Shown here: one piece after another, positions 11,401 to 22,108 of the stretch
How positions within the stretch are numbered: the stretch's first letter is position 1
How the letters are laid out: the number at the start of each line of letters is the position of its first letter
Source: Nakaseomyces glabratus
Taxonomy: Eukaryota > Ascomycota > Saccharomycetes > Saccharomycetales > Saccharomycetaceae
Direction of reading: 5' to 3'
Length of the DNA stretch: 64,000 nt
Assembly (NCBI RefSeq): GCF_010111755.1
Contig: NC_088953.1
Span: forward strand, 1 to 64,000
Position numbers and translations under genes: made by a program
The notes under the pieces: generated by a model
What the model was told of the DNA's origin: nothing
Seen by the model: the letters and a program-made list of their open reading frames with translations, nothing else
Database searches by the model: none

Positions 11401-14400
11401 CTTAGTTTATTGTCCGTACTTTTCGTAGTAATCACAAAGTGGAAAGCAGTTATTGCTTGGTATAACAGCACCCAAATACTGAATATAATGTAACGATGCA
11501 GTAAGTGAGTACTCTAAATTCTTCTCGTCGTATTTCTTTCACCTGTGGTAATTTTTCTGAAATACTTTTTACCCGGCTAAATTTCTACTGCTATTCTTGA
11601 AATTGGTGTTACTGAAATACAAGAAGGTTCTCTTCCGTTAAGTATTCTTTTGTTATCTACTAGTATAGTACCTTGGTGACTCCAGAGGAATCACTCTCAA
11701 TTTGACCAATCAATATAGTATTATGGTGGCACAAATAAATACACCGAAAATGGTATGAGATAGAATGGTCATGGGTTACTGGCAGTCCTCCAGCTAACTT
11801 TAGGTAATATTGGAAGTGCAATAGAGTTGAAGGAAGCACAACAAATAGTAGGAAAAACATAGTATGAACACTAATAAGTAGCCTACGGATGATAATCAGT
11901 CGAAGTATAGAGAAAAATGATATTAGTGAATAGTATTATAAACCTTATAGAGAGATTAATGGCATCATCAGTACATGAAAGGGTAACTGGTCTGACGCAT
12001 TGAAAAGGGAATGTTATTGAAGAATTTCTTGAGTTTAGATTATTTTGGTCTTGTCTATTGATTCATCTTTTTACTAATTAAAATGGGATGGAAAAAATAA
12101 GGCTATACAGAAGCTGGTGTATTCGAACCTACCTATTGAATGGTTGTTTTAAGTGTTTGCATTAGATGGACATTATTGACCAACAACTCTACTCAGTTGT
12201 TACTGCAAATTGTGGTAAGATATTTGGCTTTATAAAACACATGGTAGCAACATATCACATAAGAGCAAGGAATAGTCATGGTATGCCAAGGTTCATTCAC
12301 CTTGTATACAGGAAATAAGGGGTCCACCATTATTATCCCGACCTTTGATAGTTAATGTAAAATATTAAGCCTTAGCCATGATGACACATACTTGTAAACT
12401 AAACGTTTATTTGTGGACAAACATTAGTTTCTATGTTGTTTACCGTGGTGTGGACAGCACCGGTATTTCATTTAATATATTGAAAAACAAACAGGTTCAT
12501 CATATGTTCTAAGTCCGTCTATACTATCTGTGTATCCAGGTATCATATTCAAATTGTGGCCAAAGAACTTAAAACAATAAAAATTAAGAGTTCAGACTTT
12601 AATTACCACATGAGATGATTGTAATGATAAGACCCTCAGAGGTATAGATCGCCTTGCCCAACCACTCAGGTCAATGTAAGGAAAATTTATCCTTTAGCTT
12701 GGCTCCTAGTTGATATAATTAATTTTAGTGCACTAGATTAGCTACTATGCCATATGTAGATTTGTTGTTGCTTAATGATTAAAGCAATAGATCCAGCACT
12801 TTGCTGTGTCCCTCAATAAGCAGGGCTAGTTATTGAAACAGTTTGGAGATTGGCAGTAATTTCTCCATTGCTGATGTCTAATAACTCATAAACTAATGAG
12901 GCTACTCGAATAAAGTGATACTAATTGGGCTGGGTGTAGGGAGAAAGTCTTCCCCTAGATGAAATTCAAGCATTAAGCATACGTTGGACAGTATAGAATG
13001 AATGAATTTCGTAAGATCAATGGTATTTATAGACTTAGTGGTTAAGAAAAACGACTCTACCATTTCATTCGTATTATTGAAGCTATATATTTGGATCTTC
13101 ACTGAACACTTGGTCTCTCCAACTATAGATTTAATATTGCACAGATAGTTGATATGTTTTGGTAAGTCCTAAGTTGTGTGAAATAAAACAATTTCTATAT
13201 ATTTGTGAACGTCATTCACTGGTTTTAGACATTATTCAACCCCACACATGAAGCTTTTACAAGCGACATTTTTAATAAAACTTCATGAGAAAAGGTGAAT
13301 GAATTTAGCTTTTTAGACACAAAGTCATATGTTTTCCTTGTTATTTTAAGATTCTTTTTAGTAAAAAATACTCAGTACTTTCTGTTGCTAATTTATGAAT
13401 AATACATAATGGCGACGATTATTTTAAATGGTAGCAACCTCAAAATTCGTCGAAAGAATAGATTTTGGAATGCAGATATATCACAGATCTGATTTGCACC
13501 TAGCTTTCAGTAATTCGCAAATAAAGGGAAACAGAATTCTTTGTTATATGTTTGTATTTTGCACATACCTTAATATGCGGATGGATTACAAGACCAACAA
13601 AATAAAGTGCATTTTAAGGTTTATATATTGGCAGTTTCTAAAGTTTTAAAACAACTTTAATCCTACCGATACTGGCAATATTCTTTGCTCGTGTGATAGT
13701 CTCCAAGTATAACTATATATATGCTATGGCCTATATGTCTGTACACTGTCATTTCCAATTTTTGGTGTATTTCTGAAATTTTTATTGCATCTTGTAGGAG
13801 TTTATCAGTAGTAGAGGTATAGTTTCACACATGTATCGTTTTCAATTTCCAAAGAAATAGGCTTGTATTTTATTCTCTGTGTGGTTTCGCTACAGATAGA
13901 TAAGTAAAATGATTCTCATACTCATATGAATTTTAAAACTGGAAAGAATTCATCATAACTAGCAAGCTATGGTTTGACTATATTCATTGAAGTATGGGTT
14001 CAACATGAAGCTACAAAAGCGACTAAAAATAGAGGTGAGAATACGTAAACCACTAACAAATACAATGGTTCAGGTAACCGGTTTTCAGATTTACTGAACT
14101 TGAAGGTGAATTAATGTAAGGATTGTTCGGTCTAATTACAATTGGTACGATTGTCAAACTCAATGTTGATCTTTGCCAAATGAACATCTGTGTCCGTTGT
14201 AACACTTCTTTGATACTAAATAGTGATGAGTATTTCTATGGAAGCGTTGAAGTTAAATGAGTATGATATATCATGACTACGACAAAACTACAGCCAGTAT
14301 TTTAAAAGTAGTAACAGGAAGCCTGTAAATATTTTTTAGCCACCTAAGTATTTTGAACCATGCATAACCATCTAATTCAACAAAGGCTTTTTGCAAGAAA

Positions 14401-14850
14401 ATAAATCTCATATACTGCTCTTTTACGGTTGATAATAGGCTTATCACAAAGCATTGATATTTAACATTTATGTAATGGAAGTTAACATATAGCAGTTGTG
14501 GAGGAAGAAAGTGGGAGTTACCCAGACACTAACTTATCTACTAATCTTTACAGTCCTGTTTGGTAATCGTCTGCTCTAAAAACCATAGTATGTCAGGGTA
14601 ATTCATGGGATATTTTGTAGGTTTCTACTGAAATAAAAGAACAAATACAATCCATACAATTCACTGCTATATCAAAGGGAAATAACATTATATAGCTGTC
14701 AGCAATTCTAATTCACCGAAAAGGTGAAAATCAAAGTATTTATATGTTTACACAACACATAGAAGATGAAAAGGATTTGCGATGCTTCGATTTTGGTGAT
14801 TTGATACAATCGGAAAGAAAATGAGGTATAGTACTGAAATATTTTGTTCA

Positions 14851-16164
14851 TTAGCTTAGCAACAATAAAGCTAACAAGGTAGCTAAAGCTCCAATTCTAC
14901 TCAAACAACTTAAATTGGCAGCAGAACCTGCATATTGAGAAATTACAGCGCTCGAATGTAGCTCAACTACAGAAACAGAAGATGTTAGGGAATGAGATTT
15001 GCCTGTGATGGCCTCACTAGCATCTTGACGCCGTGACTTTGTTGTAGTTTCACGTGATACAACTAAAGATCCTGTAGCGTCAAGATTTGCATTTGAAGCG
15101 TCAATAGTGTAACTTGAAGTCCTGGTACCTACATTACCTTGATTGTCGGTTTCTGAGCAATATGTGATAACCTTAGTTATAGTTTTACCGACAGTGTCAG
15201 TGAATATACTGGTTGATGGTGAAGGAATTGATACTGTCTTGTTTGCAAAAGCAGAATTCTGAGAACTGGTTTGTTTTGATGTCAAAGCCACAGAAGAACT
15301 CGATATGGTAACTGAAGAGCTCAAAGAAGCCTCTTGATGAGATGTAACGCTTTCTGTTGAGCTGACAGTACTCATTAATGTAGGGAATGAGGATGAGTTG
15401 CTTGCAACTACTGAACTAGTATGTGATGAGGGACTACTCGAAGCTGATACAGAAGACAAAGCTGACACATATAATGAGGAAGAGGAAGCAGAAGTAGAAG
15501 AGGAAGCAGAAGTAGAAGAGGAAGCAGAAGTGGAAGAGGAAGCAGAAGTGGAAGAGGAAGCAGAAGTGGAAGAGGAAGCAGAAGTGGAAGAGGAAGCAGA
15601 AGTGGAAGAGGAAGCAGAAGTGGAAGAAGTAACAGAAGTGGAAGAGGAAGCAGAAGTGGAAGAAGTAACAGAAGTGGAAGAGGAAGAAGAAACAGAAGAC
15701 GAGAAAGTTGAATCAGAAGACGCAGTAGAATCTGATGAACTAATTGATGTTGGTGATGAATTTGATGTACTCATAGTAGTAGTAGTTTTGGTGCTAGATG
15801 AAGAGGTAGGCCATGCCGTTGCAATACCTTCATCAGCAAGTCTACTAGCAATAGCACCGATCAATCTCTCACTATACCAAGGGACACCTGTAATCATCAT
15901 TGTGATAGTTTCTGGTGCAATCTCTGACAATGGGCTAGTGTTACCAAACATGACAGCGCCAATCATTTGACTTGGGTATGGTTGATCAGGATGAGCACCT
16001 TGGAAACTTAGATATTGCATCATGTGGCCTTTAATGTCGGCTAAATAGGCCTGTAGTTCAATCATATTCACCCTGAAATCAGTTGGCGCAAGTGTGGTTG
16101 TTGGATCAATGGCATTTACGCCAATTAATGCATATACAGCAACCAATGACTTTGATAACTTCAT
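14851..16164 (-). CDS. TIR/TIP1-family GPI cell-wall mannoprotein
   Basis: This 437-residue protein has a signal peptide (about 1-18) and a conserved N-terminal SRP1/TIP1 domain (about 20-118), which includes the segments EIAPETITMMITGVPWYSERL and AIASRLADEGIATAWP. These are diagnostic of the Tir/Tip1/Dan/seripauperin family, as far as I know it. A Ser/Thr-rich stalk follows (about 120-300) with a six-residue SASSST minisatellite (about 155-227). A less repetitive segment comes next with the phrase TKVITYCSETDNQGNV, then a hydrophobic GPI-attachment tail. The product is expected to be a heavily O-mannosylated wall protein; family members in S. cerevisiae are induced by cold and hypoxia (inference for this gene). 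The start at 16164 is an ATG directly before the signal peptide. The number suffix within the TIR family cannot be assigned. Confidence 0.92.
   Translation of the reverse strand: MKLSKSLVAVYALIGVNAIDPTTTLAPTDFRVNMIELQAYLADIKGHMMQYLSFQGAHPDQPYPSQMIGAVMFGNTSPLSEIAPETITMMITGVPWYSERLIGAIASRLADEGIATAWPTSSSSTKTTTTMSTSNSSPTSISSSDSTASSDSTFSSSVSSSSSTSVTSSTSASSSTSVTSSTSASSSTSASSSTSASSSTSASSSTSASSSTSASSSTSASSSTSASSSSLYVSALSSVSASSSPSSHTSSVVASNSSSFPTLMSTVSSTESVTSHQEASLSSSVTISSSSVALTSKQTSSQNSAFANKTVSIPSPSTSIFTDTVGKTITKVITYCSETDNQGNVGTRTSSYTIDASNANLDATGSLVVSRETTTKSRRQDASEAITGKSHSLTSSVSVVELHSSAVISQYAGSAANLSCLSRIGALATLLALLLLS
15482..15697. repeat. 18-bp coding minisatellite inside the TIR-like gene
   Basis: About twelve tandem copies of gaggaagcagaagtggaa (plus strand) encode SASSST-type hexamers in the minus-strand protein. 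The two copies at the low-coordinate end have gtagaa in place of gtggaa. Copies 9 and 11 carry gaagtaaca instead of gaggaagca, giving Val-Thr in place of Ala-Ser. The last unit is a degenerate all-purine one. The unit is a multiple of three, so copy-number change alters stalk length without frameshift. Confidence 0.93.
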
Positions 16165-19140
16165 AATGAATAGCTCTACGGCAACTTGGGATAGATATAA
16201 CTCTGTAATAATGAACTAATATTGAAAGTTATCATATTGGTAGCACATGGGGAAGTTCAATCAACCACATTATTATATATCACTATGTGATTATGACTTT
16301 TGCCCTTGCAATTGAACAAATATTATAATACTTCGTTTGCAGTTGTTTACTTTAGAGAGTTTCAATCATTATTTTTAATCTATAAATAACTTTAAAAATT
16401 AATAGTCTCAATCCAATCGTTTAAGATCCATGCACTAACTATTTCATTGAAATCTTTATATGCGGCTATACTATACGTTTTCTCTCATTTATACTCTTAA
16501 GGCTGACTTTATTTATAGCCATGGTCGTTAGTATGAAATTTATCACATTATTTCACAAATCCTGAATTTTACGATATACAACCTTTATGTAAAAGTAATT
16601 CATGAACATTAGAAAAGTACTGGTTAAAAGTCCAGTTAGCCTTGGGTACCTAAATGATATTTTACGATCCAATGAAGTCCAAAAGTATGCTCTACTAGTA
16701 TTTGGATTTTGTTGTTCCTCAATCAAAATTCCTAAACTATTAAGTGCTATGATGTTGCAGGTACGAGATGATAAAAAGAAAATGATTGATGCAAGATCTC
16801 GTATGGCCTTAGAAAATAAATTGCTTTTTTCATTATTAATTGTAGGATTTCCTATGGTGTAGAAAGTCAAGTATCTTTACCAATAGCTATGGAACATTGT
16901 TATCCATATATAAAACTTCATCTGTCAGTTGTACTGCTGTGACGCAACAGATTAAATTCATAAGAATGCATTCCAAACTTAAAAGCATCGACCAAGGAAA
17001 TATGGCGTTCCTGGTCAGTAAGAGTTCCTAACAATAAATGTAGAAACAATTTAGGAAAGTTTTAATAAATTAACCAGTGCCTGGAACGAACGTCTCCGTG
17101 GGGCAACAATGAAAAAATAAATATTTCATGACAAATTTTTTAACAACAGTAACTATTTTCAAAGTGGAGCACATGTTAGCATAAGTGTTTCCTTTCTTGA
17201 TTCATTTCTCTGAATTAATAGCATTCAATAATCATAAGATGAGTAAAATGTTTAATCAACACTGTTGTTAGAAATTAAAGACTATGATAAGTAGCGTGGT
17301 TTTTTTTTTTCAAAGAATAGCGTCAACCTTTACAAAACTTCATTACTCAAAATCATTGTATCACAGATTAGCTAGAACTTTTGAATGAATTTCTTGCTGG
17401 CATTTATGATTCTGATGTAATACTATATGATGAACAATGCTTATCAGCAAATTAGCAAAGTAGTCAATATTCATGAACCTATCTATTCACTATAATAACA
17501 CTTCTTTCGATTGTAGTAACTAATAAAGTGATTATAGTAAAACGGAATATAACGAACAGCAATTACAAATTTGTCTAACGTATGTACCTGAAGTAAGTTA
17601 AGATGTTTACTTTCAGCTCTAGTCTACTCTACAAACAAATTTTATAAATCAATCAATATGAAAGAAGAGTTCAAAATCAATACCTGTGTTTGTCAATCAA
17701 TTGATACTAAAATGACGTACATGAAATTTTTCTTTATAATAGTATGAGAATACTCTACGATTCTCCTGATGCTTAATACATTTGAGTTGTTTTATTCCAT
17801 TTCCCAATATCATAGTATGCCATATTTACTCTTTATAACAAGCATAAGAATAGTAAGGATCAGAATCTTACTAATTCATAATATTACTGAAATAAATACT
17901 AATTGTCAAGTTAGGGTCATTCGACGAAGAAATGAAATTCTTTAAAAGATAATGAATCATTCTAATATAATAGCATACTTCAAACATTATCAATAATTAG
18001 TAGAATACTACAAAAATAACAATTACTGATTCACGAAATAAGAAGTTGGACCTTAGTTGTTTGAACTCCTATACTTCTTGACGCTCTTGTGAATTCATCA
18101 CTGATTGGTGGTTTTTTTTAAGTATTTTCATTATCTTTGAAATTCACCATATATCCGAGGAACTTGTTACTGGGGATTGCTTTGTGCTACGTTTAGCTAA
18201 ATAGCAATTTAGAGATTCAAAAAATGTACCAAACTCTAATCAATATAGAACAGGGAAGCCCAAATACTACAATCTTGTGTAACATGTAGTTTAAGGGATT
18301 GTAATATAATTATTTTGTTATAGCTGCATTACTTCAATAAAAGAAATGAATGTGTCTTTCAGATTAATGTTTAATGCAATGATATTAATCTTTTGATAAT
18401 ACAAAACAAAATGGTATATAAATATATCTCAGAATAAAAGCATTTCTGAACCTACCGTAGACTGGTACAAATAGTAGTACACCAAAAGAAAGATAAGCTC
18501 TCCATTAAGATAGTATTTACCAAGGTAATGCATTATTTTTATTGACAATACAAACGGAAATACTAGTGTTTGTTTAATTTCATATGATTAAGTATTTGGT
18601 AAAACTCATATGAGCACAAAATATGAATAAGCTGGGTATTCACAGTATTAATTACCCGCAGCACAAAAATAAACCATTATCATTTTTATGCGACTAATGG
18701 TGATCGATTCTGATTTACGTCTGAGAACCGAGTTTTTATATTCCAAATGGATACATGCAATATCAAATGCCTTTTATCTGTTCTTTCACTTTTGGATATC
18801 TAAGGATGATACAATGTATACTTGATGAAGAACGGCCAATGTGTTAATACAACTAGATTAGCTAATCATCCTCATTGTGGGAATACATCAACTTTTCGGT
18901 AGTTTTTATCTGTGTGCCGAGGTATGAAGTTCATATAGATATCGTGATTGAAAAGGGATCCAATTTTGTCGAATTATTCCTCTTTATAATAATATTAATC
19001 TAGGTATAAATAAGATGATAGGGTGTTGTAAATTTGACCGTCGGTGACTTAGGATGCTGCCACTGTAACTTCATTTTTATTGCTTATTTCATGTGTCACT
19101 GTTAATTGTCATCAGCAATCACCAAGTGTTTTGAATAGTG
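16165..19140. other. 3-kb intergenic region, two overlapping doubtful small frames
   Basis: This region contains the promoters of both the TIR-like gene (leftward) and the permease (rightward). At 16553-16870 a 105-codon minus frame and an 86-codon plus frame (16602-16862) overlap almost completely. Neither resembles a known family, and I do not call either as a gene. The rest is AT-rich with no visible RNA gene or repeat. Confidence 0.55.
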
Positions 19141-20763
19141 ATGCTGACATTGAATTATTCTGATATTGAGAGCAATATCTCTGACAATATTTTCACGGCA
19201 GAAACTGTGACAGATCGACTGGGAAATAATCATTATGAGGATCTAGAGCTCAAAGATATTACTTTCAAAGAAAAGTTCAATGAGTTAGATAATAAGTCTA
19301 CAGAGACTGATAAAGATGAGACCTGTTTTAAGAGTCCATTTATCATTTGGTTGAAAAGAACTTTAAATGCTGAAACGAAAGGTGTTGAGCCGATAAATGA
19401 AAACGAAAAGAATGATACCAACATCTTTGGCTCATCATTTGTTTGGTTTTCAGCAAACCTAGTATTGGCAGCTTATGGTGTTGGTTCTCTTGGCCCAACA
19501 GTATATCACTTGAATTTTGCAATTAGTGTTCTAACAATTGTGTTCTTCAATATTTTAGGCTTAGTTAGTGTATCTTTTTTTTCAGTTTTTGGAGCTGAAC
19601 TTGGATTAAGACAAATGATAATTTCTAGATATCTAGTTGGCAATGTAACAGCTAGGATTTTTGCTGCTTTAAACTGCATAGGATGTGTTGGATGGGATGT
19701 ACTAAATATTTACTTGGCTGCAAAATTATTTGCCATTATTAAAACTGGAGGAAATCACTTACCATTATGGGGAGGCTGTATTGTTATCGTTGGTAGTACT
19801 GTTTTTATTGCAGCATTGGGATATAAATTCATTCATATCTATGAGAAATGGTCATGGATTCCAAACCTTGCAGTATTTCTCATAATTATATCAAGAATAA
19901 AAATTTCCAGGGAGTTCAGCAATGGACCCTGGACATCAGGTTCAACTACAGCAGGTAATGTTTTATCATTTGGTTCTGCAATTTTTGGTTCTGCAGCAGG
20001 CTGGGTGACTTATTCAGCTGATTATACTGTGTATATGCCAAGAAGAACCAATAAATTTAGGATTTTTTTCTTTAATTCAATTGGATTGGCCTTCTCATTG
20101 ATATTTACAATGATAGTAGGTGCGGCAGCCGGTATCTGTGCTGTCAATAATTCTAAATGGATGGAATTATATAATGAGTTTCAAATTGGTGGTGTAACAT
20201 ACGCTTTGCTTGTTCCAAACTCTTTACATGGGTTTGGCAAATTCTGTTGTGTTATTCTTGCTATGTCGACTGTAGCTAATAATGTACCTAGTATGTACAC
20301 CATAGCTCTCTCGGTTCAAGCCCTCTGGGAGCCGCTTACAAGCGTTCCTAGAGCTATTTGGACGATATTTGCTAATATTGTTGTATTAGGGATATCTATA
20401 CCAGCGTGCTATTTTTTCCAAAGTTTTATGCAGAACTTTATGGGATCTATAGGTTATTTTTATGCTCTATACATTGGTATTTCATTAGCTGAGCATTGTG
20501 TTTTCAGGAGAAAATTTGGTAACTATAATGTCAATGATCATTCTAACTGGGAGAAGTTACCAATTGGTTTTGCTGGCTGTATTGCATTGATTGTGGGATC
20601 ATTCGGAGTGGCACTCGGAATGGCACAAACATATTGGGTTGGCGAAATAGCAAGAAAAATAGGAACTTATGGGGGTGATATTGGCTTTGAGCTGGGGATG
20701 AGCTGGGCTTTCTTAACATATATTATAATCAGACCTATAGAAATTAAATACTATGGTAGATGA
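19141..20763 (+). CDS. FCY2-family purine-cytosine permease
   Basis: A 540-residue plasma-membrane proton symporter of the nucleobase:cation symporter-1 (NCS1) family, expected to import cytosine, adenine, guanine and hypoxanthine; Fcy2 is also the route of entry for 5-fluorocytosine. Seen: a hydrophilic N-terminus (about 1-95), then about 12 hydrophobic segments. Signature stretches recall S. cerevisiae Fcy2: SVFGAELGLRQMI, RYLVGNVTARIF, YEKWSWIPN, AADYTVYMP-like (SADYTVYMPRRTN), LVPNSLHGFGKFCCV, and the end GDIGFELGMSWAF...RPIEIKYYGR. The match is closer to Fcy2/Fcy21/Fcy22 than to the vitamin B6 carrier Tpn1. The frame opens at a GTG at 19138, but the first ATG at 19141 is the sensible start. 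The gene sits alone between two wall-protein genes and may be one of several paralogues, so no symbol is assigned. Confidence 0.92.
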   Translation: MLTLNYSDIESNISDNIFTAETVTDRLGNNHYEDLELKDITFKEKFNELDNKSTETDKDETCFKSPFIIWLKRTLNAETKGVEPINENEKNDTNIFGSSFVWFSANLVLAAYGVGSLGPTVYHLNFAISVLTIVFFNILGLVSVSFFSVFGAELGLRQMIISRYLVGNVTARIFAALNCIGCVGWDVLNIYLAAKLFAIIKTGGNHLPLWGGCIVIVGSTVFIAALGYKFIHIYEKWSWIPNLAVFLIIISRIKISREFSNGPWTSGSTTAGNVLSFGSAIFGSAAGWVTYSADYTVYMPRRTNKFRIFFFNSIGLAFSLIFTMIVGAAAGICAVNNSKWMELYNEFQIGGVTYALLVPNSLHGFGKFCCVILAMSTVANNVPSMYTIALSVQALWEPLTSVPRAIWTIFANIVVLGISIPACYFFQSFMQNFMGSIGYFYALYIGISLAEHCVFRRKFGNYNVNDHSNWEKLPIGFAGCIALIVGSFGVALGMAQTYWVGEIARKIGTYGGDIGFELGMSWAFLTYIIIRPIEIKYYGR

Positions 20764-22108
20764 TCTCTCCCTTGCACCAGGAGAAACATAATAATGTTTA
20801 GATGTTGATTATAATATAACATTGGAATATAAAAATTTACATATAGATACTTGACTCAATTATAATGTATCTTAAGGAAACATAGCATCTATCAGTAGCA
20901 GGTGTAATACTAAAATATTAAAGATGCAGTTGATATCTATTTACCAATTCATCTATCACTCTTCAGTTTTTCAGTAAATATTACCTCTATAATTATAAGT
21001 AAAGCTAGTATTTTGCGAGATATAACATTATCTGACTGTACTAACCTTTGAAATATATGTACTATACTCATTGAATTCTGAAACTTTTGTAAGTTATAAA
21101 TATTATATAAATATTTAACGACATGAATGATAATATAATATGTTACTGGCTACCCTCTTCATCCTTTGGTCTTCAGAGCAACTACTACTATATATAGAAA
21201 AAGCCGACGTAATAAATGCCTTTTCTCGTGCTTGTTTCAACTCTTATTTTCAACGTCTGGTTGCCCCCCCCCCTGTGCTTAACTGTTTAAAAAGTAGAAT
21301 GTACCAGGCCCTACTCCGCTTGTGATTTCGAATTTTATCTGAATTTAACTATCGCAGGAGTAATTTTATCATTTGACATATATCATTCTACTATATTGTG
21401 CTCCTTTAGTCAAATAATATTACAAAAATTATTAATTATCTGATGTAGGAGAGCTTCCCACGAGAAAATTGTAATACAGATAATAAACAAGTGATATATT
21501 TTCATCTGTCATACTCCATAGTCGCTATTTGAACTTCTGAGATGATCACAGGAGAAAGAGCTACTAAAAATATAACAATGCAATAAACAATATCTGTCAT
21601 ACCCAAATCTCGGTAGGTGTTATGCTTTGTAATCGTGGTATTATAAAAGATTATGCCGTAGAATACATATACTCTCATATATATATTTACAACTTTATAG
21701 CGTTATCATCAACTTATTTATTTGGAATGGGTAGCTAGCATTATATGATTTCTATCATATTCGGTGTCATGTGAAGAATTTTTTGTTGTAAATGCTGTAC
21801 AATAGTTCCATGATGTATTTCGAAATACTATTCAACTAAGAAATACTAGATTAGAACTGTTTCGGATCAAAAAAAGCATTTAATATAAAATAATTACTAT
21901 GCATATGAATAGCCCGGTTACCATTACGATTTCCATATTAAGCTATTTATACCAGCTAGATAACATTTTAAATGATCGTTATATTTAGTTTTTTATGCTG
22001 TTTGTTAGCTCTTTTACCTTATCTGTCTTCCATTAACACTTTTTACAGTTAATCCAACACCGGTATCTTAAAAATTGTTGGAAGAGTTCAGGTTATTTTA
22101 ACTGATGC
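20764..22108. other. 1.3-kb convergent intergenic region
   Basis: Terminator region shared by the permease (plus) and the giant adhesin (minus). It is AT-rich with no gene. A run of ten C lies at 21264-21273, unusual in this context and outside any supported gene. A 61-codon frame crosses it (21140-21325) and is not supported. Confidence 0.6.

Larger units (their letters stand above)
5555..14850. other. 9.3-kb stretch without a recognisable gene
   Basis: Low-GC DNA lies between the start of the EPA-like gene and the stop of the TIR-like gene. The open frames are all short (up to 125 codons, including a poly-K/E frame read through a CT-rich tract) and none resembles a protein family. It must include the promoter of the adhesin at 5554. 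It holds a CT/poly-T tract (7519-7581) and a TA microsatellite (8426-8446). Broken protein-like stretches occur near 6480-6835 (plus) and 11.6-12.6 kb (minus); these might be relics of decayed subtelomeric genes, but I could not assign them. Confidence 0.55.

Noticed and set aside
12119..12145. gtattcgaaccta, resembling an inverted tRNA B box
   Set aside because: The neighbouring bases cannot form a five-pair T stem, and no acceptor stem is found.
15398..15970. A 190-codon Glu/Val-rich plus-strand frame
   Set aside because: It is the antisense of the SASSST minisatellite in the TIR-like gene; the acidic repeats are a by-product of the Ser codons.
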